A DNA stretch of 6,388 nucleotides, from contig JALOSN010000060.1 of assembly GCA_025458415.1 (NCBI GenBank), positions 1 to 6,388 of the forward strand. The letters are read 5' to 3'. The notes under the pieces were generated by a model, which was given only the letters and a program-made list of their open reading frames with translations, searched no databases and was not told the origin of the DNA. The position numbers were made by a program, and so were the translations under genes. This stretch comes from Hydrogenophaga sp. (lineage in GTDB: Bacteria; Pseudomonadota; Gammaproteobacteria; Burkholderiales; Burkholderiaceae_C). Shown here one piece after another: positions 1 to 6,152 of the stretch (position 1 is the stretch's first letter; every line of letters starts with the position of its first letter).

Positions 1-1
1 C

Positions 2-499
2 CCCTTCCCCCGGCTGCTGGCCCGCATGGCCGACCCCCGGGTGGGTGTGGTGGCGCCCATGGTGCTCAGCCCTTCCGGCGCGGTCGAAGACAACGCCCGC
101 CAGTTTCCCACCATCGGCTCCCTGTTGCGCAAGGCCGCCGGCGGGCCGGATGGCCGGTACACCGTCCAGCCTTCTCCGCAGGCCCAGGCGGTCGAAGTGG
201 ACTGGGTGGCAGGCATGTTCCTGCTGTTCAGGGCCGAGGCATTTCGTGATGTGGGAGGGTTTGATGATAAATTCTTCCTTTACTACGAAGATGTGGATAT
301 CTGCGTCCGTCTGTGGAAAGCCGGCTGGAAAGTGCTGTTGAGTCCCGACATCACCGTTGTCCATGATGCGCAGCGCGCCAGTCGGCGCGATCCCCAGTAC
401 ATGGCGTGGCACGCTTCGAGCATGACGCGCTATTTCTTCAAGCACCTCGGACGCCTGCCCCGGCCCCCCGGCAACCCGGGGACCCGGCCTGGGAGCTGA
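2..499 (+). CDS. Family GT2 glycosyltransferase, C-terminal part (5' end outside window); possibly a rhamnosyltransferase
   Basis: The open frame continues to the left edge without a stop, and 165 residues are visible. The ATG at 26 lies inside a typical GT2 stretch (FPRLLARMADPRVGVVAPMV), so it is almost certainly internal rather than the true start. Visible motifs are VDWVAGMFLLFR (visible residues about 67-78), GGFDDKFFLYYEDVDICVR (about 86-104, with the acidic ED pair expected to hold the catalytic base) and a following VVHD. This arrangement is typical of cytoplasmic or membrane-associated GT2 enzymes of the WbbL/rhamnosyltransferase type, which add a sugar from a nucleotide donor to a lipid-linked glycan. 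A dTDP-rhamnose pathway directly downstream makes rhamnose a plausible donor, but that is inferred. The last ~15 residues are rich in Pro, Gly and Arg and look like a non-conserved tail. The catalytic motif lies in an unusually AT-rich patch (see findings). The GT2 fold is fairly sure; donor and acceptor are not known. Confidence 0.85.
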   Translation, partial: PFPRLLARMADPRVGVVAPMVLSPSGAVEDNARQFPTIGSLLRKAAGGPDGRYTVQPSPQAQAVEVDWVAGMFLLFRAEAFRDVGGFDDKFFLYYEDVDICVRLWKAGWKVLLSPDITVVHDAQRASRRDPQYMAWHASSMTRYFFKHLGRLPRPPGNPGTRPGS

Positions 500-580
500 A
501 CCCCCGCTGTCAGGAGTGCCGCGCAAGGCGTGCGGATTCCGTGGCCTGCACGCATGCAACACCATCTCTAGGAGACCTTG
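500..580 (+). other. Intergenic gap between the glycosyltransferase and rmlB, with a small GC-rich hairpin
   Basis: This is the largest non-coding gap in the window, 81 bases. A six-pair stem can be drawn from 519-524 to 530-535 (one G-T wobble, five-base loop). A second perfect six-pair stem, 466-471 with 476-481, lies just upstream inside the last codons of the glycosyltransferase. Neither is followed by a T run, so neither is a convincing intrinsic terminator. I see no clear -35/-10 pair. The rmlB ribosome binding site is at the right end. Confidence 0.35.
570..574 (+). promoter_or_regulatory. Ribosome binding site of rmlB
   Basis: AGGAG lies six bases before the ATG at 581. It decides the start: an in-frame TTG at 578 would leave only three bases of spacing, whereas the ATG at 581 has good spacing and gives the family-typical N-terminus MILVTGAAGFIG. 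Confidence 0.8.
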
Positions 581-1645
581 ATGATTCTCGTGACCGGAGC
601 CGCAGGCTTCATCGGTGCCAACTTCGTGCTGGACTGGCTGGCCCAGTCCGACGAGCCGGTGGTCAACCTGGACAAGCTGACCTACGCCGGCAACCTGCAA
701 AGCCTCGCCAGCCTGCAAGGTGACCCGCGCCACCACTTCGTGCACGGCGACATCGGCGACCGCGCCCTGGTCGATCGCCTGCTGGCCGAGCACCAGCCCC
801 GCGCCATCGTCAACTTTGCTGCCGAGAGCCATGTGGACCGCTCCATCCACGGCCCGGAAGACTTCATCCAGACCAACGTGGTCGGCACCTTCCACCTGCT
901 GGAGTCGGTGCGTGCCTACTGGAGCGGCCTCGACGAGACAGCGAAGGCCGCGTTCCGTTTCCTGCACGTGTCCACCGACGAAGTCTACGGAACGCTTGGC
1001 GCCACCGATCCGGCCTTCACCGAAAACAACCCCTACGAACCGAACAGCCCCTATTCGGCCAGCAAGGCGGCCAGCGACCACCTGGTGCGGGCTTACCACC
1101 ACACCTACGGCCTGCCGGTGCTGACCACCAACTGCAGCAACAACTACGGCCCCTTCCACTTCCCTGAGAAGCTGATCCCGCTGATGATCGTCAACGCACT
1201 GGCCGGCAAACCCCTGCCGGTGTACGGCGACGGCATGCAGATCCGCGACTGGCTGTTCGTCAAGGACCACTGCAGCGCCATCCGGCGCGTGCTGGAGGCC
1301 GGCCAGCCGGGTGAAACCTACAACGTGGGCGGCTGGAACGAGAAACCCAACATCGAAATCGTCAGGACGGTGTGTGCGCTGCTCGACGAGATGTCACCGC
1401 GCGCCGATGGCAAGGGCTACGCCGAGCAGGTCACCTACGTGAAAGACCGTCCCGGTCACGACCGCCGTTACGCCATCGACGCCACCAAGATCCACCGCGA
1501 GCTGGGCTGGAAGCCGGCCGAGACCTTCGAGACCGGCATCCGCAAGACGGTGCGCTGGTACCTGGACAACCAGGCCTGGGTACAGCAGGTGCAAAGCGGC
1601 GAATACCGCCAGTGGATCGACCGGCAGTACGGGGCCAAGGGATGA
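581..1645 (+). CDS. rmlB: dTDP-glucose 4,6-dehydratase RmlB
   Basis: Second step of dTDP-L-rhamnose synthesis: converts dTDP-D-glucose to dTDP-4-keto-6-deoxy-D-glucose using bound NAD+, in the cytoplasm. The product of 354 residues has the usual family length. It is an extended short-chain dehydrogenase/reductase. The Rossmann motif GAAGFIG is at residues 6-12, and the NFAAESHVDRSI segment at about 79-90 is a dehydratase hallmark. The catalytic STDEVYG is at 131-137 (T132, D133, E134), and the YSASK motif carries Y158 and K162. NNYGPFHFPEKLIPL (about 188-201), GDGMQIRDWLFVKDH (about 216-230) and DRPGHDRRYAID (about 289-300) are family signatures of sugar-nucleotide binding. The ATG at 581 is chosen over a TTG three bases upstream because of AGGAG spacing. 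The stop overlaps the rmlD start by four bases (ATGA), suggesting coupled translation. All key residues are present, so it should be active. Confidence 0.97.
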   Translation: MILVTGAAGFIGANFVLDWLAQSDEPVVNLDKLTYAGNLQSLASLQGDPRHHFVHGDIGDRALVDRLLAEHQPRAIVNFAAESHVDRSIHGPEDFIQTNVVGTFHLLESVRAYWSGLDETAKAAFRFLHVSTDEVYGTLGATDPAFTENNPYEPNSPYSASKAASDHLVRAYHHTYGLPVLTTNCSNNYGPFHFPEKLIPLMIVNALAGKPLPVYGDGMQIRDWLFVKDHCSAIRRVLEAGQPGETYNVGGWNEKPNIEIVRTVCALLDEMSPRADGKGYAEQVTYVKDRPGHDRRYAIDATKIHRELGWKPAETFETGIRKTVRWYLDNQAWVQQVQSGEYRQWIDRQYGAKG

Positions 1646-2538
1646 GCCTGTCCCGCATTCTGCTCACCGGCAAGAATGGCCAGGTCGGGTTCGAGCTGCA
1701 GCGCGCCCTGGCGCCGCTGGGCGAGGTGGTGGCCGTCGGCACGGCCGACTGCGACCTGGCGGACGCCGATGCCATCCGCTCCCTGGTGCAGCGGGTGCAA
1801 CCTCAGCTCATCGTCAACCCGGCCGCCTACACCGCGGTCGACAAGGCCGAGAGCGACAGCGACCAGGCACATGCCATCAATGCCATCGCGCCCGGCGTGC
1901 TGGGCGAAGAGGCTGCCAAACTGGGTGCAGCCGTCGTCCACTACTCCACCGACTACGTCTACGACGGCAGCAAGGAAGGACGCTACGTCGAGACCGACGC
2001 GACCGCGCCCCGGTCTGTCTATGGCCGGACCAAACTGGACGGTGAGCGCGCCCTGCAGGCGGCCACGCCGCAGCACCTGGTGTTCAGGACCAGCTGGGTG
2101 GTTGGCGCCCATGGCGGCAACTTTGCCAAAACCATGCTGCGCCTGGCCGCTGACCGGGAGGAACTGAAGGTGGTGGCCGACCAGTTCGGCGCGCCCACCT
2201 CGGCCGCGCTGATTGCCGACGTCACGGCCCATGTGACCAGGCAGCTGCTGCGCGAGGGCAAGCAGGGCTTCCCGTTTGGCACCTACCACCTGGCAGCAGG
2301 CGGCGAGACCAGCTGGCACGCCTATGCCCAGTTCGTGATCGGCGAAGCCATCCGCCTGGGCAAGCCCCTGAAGGCGAGCCCCGAACGCGTGCTCCCGATT
2401 CCGGCATCGGCCTACCCCACGCCCGCCGCGCGACCACAGAACTCGCGGCTGGACACCTCTCGCCTGCGGCAGGCCTTCGGCCTGCACCTGCCCGACTGGC
2501 AGCCCGGGGTGCGCCACATCCTCCAGCACATTCTCTGA
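1642..2538 (+). CDS. rmlD: dTDP-4-dehydrorhamnose reductase RmlD
   Basis: Last step of dTDP-L-rhamnose synthesis: NAD(P)H-dependent reduction of dTDP-4-keto-L-rhamnose. It has 298 residues, normal for the family. It is an SDR-type protein with the cofactor loop GKNGQVG at residues 10-16, NPAAYTAVDKAE at about 59-70, STDYVYDG at 102-109 (catalytic S/T region) and the YGRTK pair Y127/K131. The C-terminal signature YPTPAARPQNSRLD (259-272 region) is specific to RmlD rather than other SDR reductases. The ATG at 1642 sits in the rmlB stop (ATGA overlap). A GGGG run at 1631-1634, seven bases upstream, may serve as a weak ribosome binding site. The open frame extends upstream to about 1372 but that part overlaps rmlB in another frame and is not RmlD-like. 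No missing residues seen. Confidence 0.97.
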   Translation: MSLSRILLTGKNGQVGFELQRALAPLGEVVAVGTADCDLADADAIRSLVQRVQPQLIVNPAAYTAVDKAESDSDQAHAINAIAPGVLGEEAAKLGAAVVHYSTDYVYDGSKEGRYVETDATAPRSVYGRTKLDGERALQAATPQHLVFRTSWVVGAHGGNFAKTMLRLAADREELKVVADQFGAPTSAALIADVTAHVTRQLLREGKQGFPFGTYHLAAGGETSWHAYAQFVIGEAIRLGKPLKASPERVLPIPASAYPTPAARPQNSRLDTSRLRQAFGLHLPDWQPGVRHILQHIL

Positions 2539-2560
2539 CCCTCAGACACAAGGCCCCACG

Positions 2561-3442
2561 ATGGCACGCAAAGGCATCATCCTCGCCGGCGGTTCCGGCA
2601 CCCGTCTGTACCCCGTGACCCAGGCGGTGAGCAAGCAGCTCATGCCGGTGTACGACAAGCCCATGATCTACTACCCGCTGAGCACGCTGATGCTGGCGGG
2701 CATCCGCGACATCCTGGTCATCTCCACACCCATGGACACCCCGCGGTTCTCGGATCTGCTGGGTGATGGCAGCCAGTGGGGCCTGAACATCCAGTACGCG
2801 GTGCAGCCCAGCCCGGACGGTCTGGCCCAGGCCTTCCTGATCGGCGAGGACTTCATCGGCCGGGACGCATCATCACTGGTGCTGGGCGACAACATCTTCT
2901 ACGGCCACGACTTTGCCGAACTGCTGCGCCGGGCCAACGAGCGCGAGGCGGGTGCCACGGTGTTCGCCTACCACGTGCACGACCCCGAGCGCTACGGCGT
3001 GGCCGAGTTCGACGCGCAGGGCCGGGTGCTGAGCCTGGAAGAAAAGCCCGCCCGGCCCAAGAGCAATTTCGCGGTCACCGGCCTGTACTTCTACGACAAC
3101 CAGGTGGTCCAGCTGGCCAAGGACCTCAAGCCCTCACCGCGCGGCGAGCTGGAGATCACCGATCTCAACCGCCTGTACCTGGACAAGAACCAGCTGCATG
3201 TGGAGCTGATGGGGCGGGGCTATGCCTGGCTGGACACGGGCACCCACGACAGCCTGCTGGAAGCGGGTCAGTTCATTGCGACGCTGGAGAAACGCCAGGG
3301 ACTCAAGGTCGCCTGCCCCGAAGAGATCGCCTACCGCTACCGCTGGATCAGCGCAGAGCAGCTCGCCGCCCTGGCCAGACCCCTGGCCAAGAACGGCTAC
3401 GGCCAGTACCTGCAGCAGATCCTCAAGGAAACCCTCATCTGA
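2561..3442 (+). CDS. rmlA: Glucose-1-phosphate thymidylyltransferase RmlA
   Basis: First step of the dTDP-L-rhamnose pathway: joins dTTP and glucose-1-phosphate to give dTDP-glucose plus pyrophosphate. Its 293 residues match the classic tetrameric RmlA/RfbA length. The nucleotidyltransferase signature is GGSGTRLYPVT (about 10-20), followed by KQLMPVYDKPMIYYPL (25-40). LGDN at about 108-111 supplies the first metal-binding Asp (D110), EEKPARPKS is at about 160-168, VTGLYFYD at about 172-179, and WLDTGTHDSLLEA (223-235) gives the second metal Asp (D225). The start ATG follows rmlD by 22 bases, with AAGG at 2550-2553 at seven-base spacing. In this family dTDP-L-rhamnose commonly inhibits the enzyme allosterically, so flux control probably sits here; that is family knowledge, not seen directly. 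The order rmlB-D-A-C is a standard arrangement. Confidence 0.97.
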   Translation: MARKGIILAGGSGTRLYPVTQAVSKQLMPVYDKPMIYYPLSTLMLAGIRDILVISTPMDTPRFSDLLGDGSQWGLNIQYAVQPSPDGLAQAFLIGEDFIGRDASSLVLGDNIFYGHDFAELLRRANEREAGATVFAYHVHDPERYGVAEFDAQGRVLSLEEKPARPKSNFAVTGLYFYDNQVVQLAKDLKPSPRGELEITDLNRLYLDKNQLHVELMGRGYAWLDTGTHDSLLEAGQFIATLEKRQGLKVACPEEIAYRYRWISAEQLAALARPLAKNGYGQYLQQILKETLI

Positions 3443-3456
3443 TTGCGACCCGCACC

Positions 3457-4002
3457 ATGAAAGCCACGCCCCAAGCCATTCCCGAGGTCATCCTGTTCGA
3501 ACCCAAGGTGTTCGGCGACGACCGCGGTTTTTTCTTCGAGAGCTTCAACCACGCCCGCTTCGAGGAAGCGGTCGGCAAGCCGGTGAAGTTCGTGCAGGAC
3601 AACCACTCCAAGTCGGTCAAAGGCGTGCTGCGCGGCCTGCACTACCAGGTCCAGCAGGCGCAGGGCAAACTGGTGCGCGTGGTCCAGGGTGCGGTGTTCG
3701 ATGTGGCGGTCGACATCCGCAAGTCCTCGCCCACCTTCGGTCGTTGGGTGGGTGCGTTGCTGACGGCCGAGAACAAGCACCAGTTCTGGGTGCCCGAGGG
3801 CTTTGCCCACGGTTTCGTGGTGCTCAGCGACACCGCCGAGTTCCTGTACAAGACCACCGACTACTACGCGCCGGCCCACGAGCGCAGCATCCTCTGGAAC
3901 GACCCCGACCTGGCCATCGACTGGACGACCGACATCACGCCGATCCTGTCGGGCAAGGACCAGGCGGCCAAGCCCCTGCGCCAGGCCGAGGTCTTTGAAT
4001 GA
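3457..4002 (+). CDS. rmlC: dTDP-4-dehydrorhamnose 3,5-epimerase RmlC
   Basis: Third step of the pathway: epimerises dTDP-4-keto-6-deoxy-D-glucose at C3 and C5, giving the L-rhamno configuration that RmlD reduces. It has 181 residues, a normal length for this cupin-fold dimer. Visible hallmarks are DDRGFFFESF (21-30), QDNHSKS (47-53), VLRGLHYQ (57-64) with the catalytic base H62, K71 in GKLVRV, FDVAVDIRKSSPTFG (81-95), WVPEGFAHGF (111-120) and YKTTDYY, where Y131 is the likely catalytic acid. LSGKD with D168 is the expected partner of H62. The ATG at 3457 is 14 bases after the rmlA stop. No good Shine-Dalgarno precedes it, so translation may rely on ribosomes finishing rmlA. The stop overlaps the wzm start by four bases. 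Confidence 0.97.
   Translation: MKATPQAIPEVILFEPKVFGDDRGFFFESFNHARFEEAVGKPVKFVQDNHSKSVKGVLRGLHYQVQQAQGKLVRVVQGAVFDVAVDIRKSSPTFGRWVGALLTAENKHQFWVPEGFAHGFVVLSDTAEFLYKTTDYYAPAHERSILWNDPDLAIDWTTDITPILSGKDQAAKPLRQAEVFE
3988..3992 (+). promoter_or_regulatory. Ribosome binding site of wzm
   Basis: GAGGT lies inside the last codons of rmlC, six bases before the ATG at 3999. It supports that start and an independent initiation at the rmlC/wzm overlap. Confidence 0.65.
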
Positions 4003-4829
4003 ATCCTCACCAGGGTCGCAGCGTCGCACCGCAGGCCCTGTTCACTTCGCTCTGGCAGCATCGTGCCCTGATCGGAGCACTGGCCAAACGCGAAATCCTG
4101 GTCCGCTACAAGGGGTCGATTTTTGGTGTGGCATGGTCTTTCCTGACCCCCCTGCTCACCTTGCTGGTTTTCACCTTCGTCTTCGGTGAGATATTCCAGG
4201 CCCGCTGGGGCGGAGCCCGTGAGAGCGGCACGCTGGACTTTGCCACCGCGCTCTTCGCGGGCCTGATGGTCTACACCTTCTTTGCCGAAGCGCTGTCCAG
4301 AGCCCCCTCCCTGATCGTCGGCAACCCCAACTTCGTGAAGAAGGTGGTCTTTCCGGTCGAAATTCTTCCGCTGACCTCGACCCTGGGTGCGGCATTCCAG
4401 TTGGGGATGGCCTATCTGCTGCTGCTGCTCATGCTCCAGTTTTCGCAGTGGCCCGTGGGCGCCAGCGTTGCGCTCGTCCCGCTGATCCTGCTGCCGTTGA
4501 TCGTGCTGACCCAGGGCCTGTGCTGGCTGCTCTCCGCATTGGGTGTCTTCGTCCGCGATATCGGCCAGCTGGTGCAGCCCGCATTGACTGCCCTGCTCTT
4601 CCTGAGCCCCATCTTCTATCCGCTGTCGTCGGTACCGCCGGCTCTGCAGGGCCTGTTCCGCCTCAACCCCATCACCTACACGGTGGAAGCGATCCGCAAC
4701 GCCCTGCTGCACGGTACGGCGCCCGACTGGACCACGTTTGCAGCGTTCTCCGCACTCTGCGCTGCCGTGGCCTGGCTGGGGTTTGCGGTTTTTCAGTGGA
4801 CCCGCAATGGATTCGCCGATGTCATCTGA
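3999..4829 (+). CDS. wzm: ABC-2 type polysaccharide export permease Wzm
   Basis: Inner-membrane channel subunit of the ABC-transporter-dependent polysaccharide pathway, expected to work as a dimer with two Wzt subunits to move a lipid-linked glycan to the periplasmic side. It has 276 residues, close to the family's usual ~260-280. A cytoplasmic N-terminal segment carries KREILVRYKGSIFGVAWSFLTP (30-51), the conserved lead-in of this family. Hydrophobic stretches suggest six membrane spans at about 42-64, 83-103, 127-147, 157-183, 192-212 and 246-266. The motifs NPNFVKKVVFPVEILPL (109-125), LGVFVRDIGQ (181-190), LSPIFYPLS (202-210) and LNPITY (222-227) are typical of O-antigen and capsule permeases (the TagG/KpsM/Wzm superfamily). 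The start overlaps rmlC by four bases (ATGA). The ATPase gene follows directly. The Wzm label rather than a capsule KpsM label rests on the long Wzt partner and the rml genes. Confidence 0.93.
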   Translation: MNPHQGRSVAPQALFTSLWQHRALIGALAKREILVRYKGSIFGVAWSFLTPLLTLLVFTFVFGEIFQARWGGARESGTLDFATALFAGLMVYTFFAEALSRAPSLIVGNPNFVKKVVFPVEILPLTSTLGAAFQLGMAYLLLLLMLQFSQWPVGASVALVPLILLPLIVLTQGLCWLLSALGVFVRDIGQLVQPALTALLFLSPIFYPLSSVPPALQGLFRLNPITYTVEAIRNALLHGTAPDWTTFAAFSALCAAVAWLGFAVFQWTRNGFADVI

Positions 4830-6150
4830 GCTGGCCGTCCGGGCCAGCGGTCTGGGAAAGTGTTACCCGGTCTTCGCCTCGCCGCGCGAGCGCTTGGGGC
4901 AGCTGCTGGCATCCCCCATTCGCCGGGCGCTCGGACGTCGTGAAGAAGACCCTGCGCAGTCGTTCTGGGCGCTCAGGGACGTGTCATTTGATGTGCACCG
5001 CGGCGAAACCGTGGGCATCATCGGCAGCAACGGCAGCGGCAAGTCGACCCTGCTGCAGATCATCTGCGGAACGCTCACACCCAGCACGGGCGAGGTGACG
5101 ACGAACGGACGTATCGGTGCACTGCTGGAGCTCGGATCGGGCTTCAACCCCGAGTTCAGCGGCAGGGAGAACGTGCTGCTCAATGCGACCATCCTGGGCC
5201 TCAGCCGCCAGGACATTGAAGACCGTTTCGACCAGATAGCCCGTTTTGCCGACATCGGAGATCACCTGGAACAACCGGTCAAGTCCTACTCCAGCGGCAT
5301 GGCCGTGCGTCTTGCCTTTGCGGTCCAGGCGCATGCCGATCCGGACATCCTGGTGGTCGACGAGGCGCTGGCGGTCGGTGATGCCCGCTTCCAGGCCAAA
5401 TGCTTCGAACGCCTCAAGCAACTGCGGGCGCGTGGCACCAGCATCCTGCTGGTGACCCATTCCAGCGACCAGATCGTCAACCATTGCGACCGCGCCATCC
5501 TGCTCAACGCCGGCCGGATGGTCGAACAGGGTGCGCCACGGCAGATGATCAACATTTACCACGATCTGCTGTTCGGCAAACCTGCCCACGCGGCACTGTC
5601 CGATGGTGCGGATGGCCTGCTGGAAAGCGGCCCCGATGGCAACCACGCGCTGAGCACGACGGAGGACCGTTTCGACCAGCGCCCCGGCTACAACCCGCAC
5701 GAGCACCGCTGGGGCGATGGTGCTGCCCGATGGGTCGACTTCCTGATGAAGGCCGAGGAACATGCCCACGCACAGGTGATCCACAGCGGCAGCAAGGTGC
5801 GGCTTGAAGCGGTGTTGCGCTTCCATGCCGACGTGCTGCACCCCATCATCGGTCTCACCGTCAAGACCCATGAGGGCGTCACCGTCTATGGCACGAACAG
5901 CGACAAGCAGGCCCCATGCAGCGACTCCCGGATCTGGCGGGCGGGCGAGTGCCTTCGGCTGACCGCCGAGTTCGAATGCCTGCTCGCGCCGGGCGAATAC
6001 TTCGTGTCCTTGGGCGCAGCGAGCCTGCAAAACGGCGAACTGGTTCCCCACGACCGTCGCTACGACGCCATCCATTTCTCCGTCCACCCCGACCCGGGTT
6101 TCTTCGGCCTATGCAATCTGAAGCTCGGCATGACCCTCTCTTCGGTTTGA
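4819..6150 (+). CDS. wzt: ABC transporter ATPase Wzt with C-terminal glycan-recognition domain
   Basis: Cytoplasmic ATPase that powers the Wzm channel and, through its C-terminal domain, recognises the chain to be exported. It has 443 residues from the ATG at 4819. The nucleotide-binding domain covers about 1-250: Walker A GSNGSGKST (69-77), the ELGSGFNPEFSGREN segment typical of polysaccharide exporters (104-118), signature YSSGM (157-161), Walker B ILVVDE with catalytic E182, D-loop ALAVGD, and the switch histidine H214 in LVTHSS. A low-conservation linker spans about 255-295. The Wzt_C-like beta-sandwich region runs from about 296 to 443, with HRWGDGAARWVDF and PIIGLTVKTHEGVTVYGTN as hallmarks. 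The start is uncertain: ATG 4807 (23-base overlap with wzm) has AGTGGA six bases upstream, while ATG 4819 (11-base overlap) gives the family-like MSSELAVRASGLGKCY. Further upstream starts lie within wzm coding and look spurious. The extended length separates it from short capsule ATPases lacking a C-terminal domain. Confidence 0.94.
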   Translation: MSSELAVRASGLGKCYPVFASPRERLGQLLASPIRRALGRREEDPAQSFWALRDVSFDVHRGETVGIIGSNGSGKSTLLQIICGTLTPSTGEVTTNGRIGALLELGSGFNPEFSGRENVLLNATILGLSRQDIEDRFDQIARFADIGDHLEQPVKSYSSGMAVRLAFAVQAHADPDILVVDEALAVGDARFQAKCFERLKQLRARGTSILLVTHSSDQIVNHCDRAILLNAGRMVEQGAPRQMINIYHDLLFGKPAHAALSDGADGLLESGPDGNHALSTTEDRFDQRPGYNPHEHRWGDGAARWVDFLMKAEEHAHAQVIHSGSKVRLEAVLRFHADVLHPIIGLTVKTHEGVTVYGTNSDKQAPCSDSRIWRAGECLRLTAEFECLLAPGEYFVSLGAASLQNGELVPHDRRYDAIHFSVHPDPGFFGLCNLKLGMTLSSV

Positions 6151-6152
6151 CC

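Noticed and set aside
547..558. TGCA direct/inverted repeat (TGCA-CGCA-TGCA) before rmlB as a possible operator
   Set aside because: Only four-base self-palindromic units are involved, with no nearby promoter or second copy; this is within chance.
1468..2529. Long minus-strand open frame (353 codons) opposite rmlD and the end of rmlB
   Set aside because: It is antisense to an unmistakable, complete rmlD. Its product has no recognisable domain and is Gly/Arg/Val-rich, as expected from reading a GC-rich gene backwards.
2776..3456. Upstream extension of the rmlC frame through rmlA
   Set aside because: The extension is rmlA read in another frame (Arg/Pro/Gly-rich); RmlC at 181 residues from 3457 already has full family length.
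3864..4712. Minus-strand open frame (282 codons) opposite wzm
   Set aside because: It is rich in Gln, Glu and Gly from the complement of hydrophobic codons in a membrane protein, with no recognisable motif.
4984..6087. Long minus-strand open frame (367 codons) opposite wzt
   Set aside because: It mirrors the wzt codon pattern, shows no domain or ribosome binding site, and lies fully within a gene with all ABC motifs intact; it is a GC-rich shadow.
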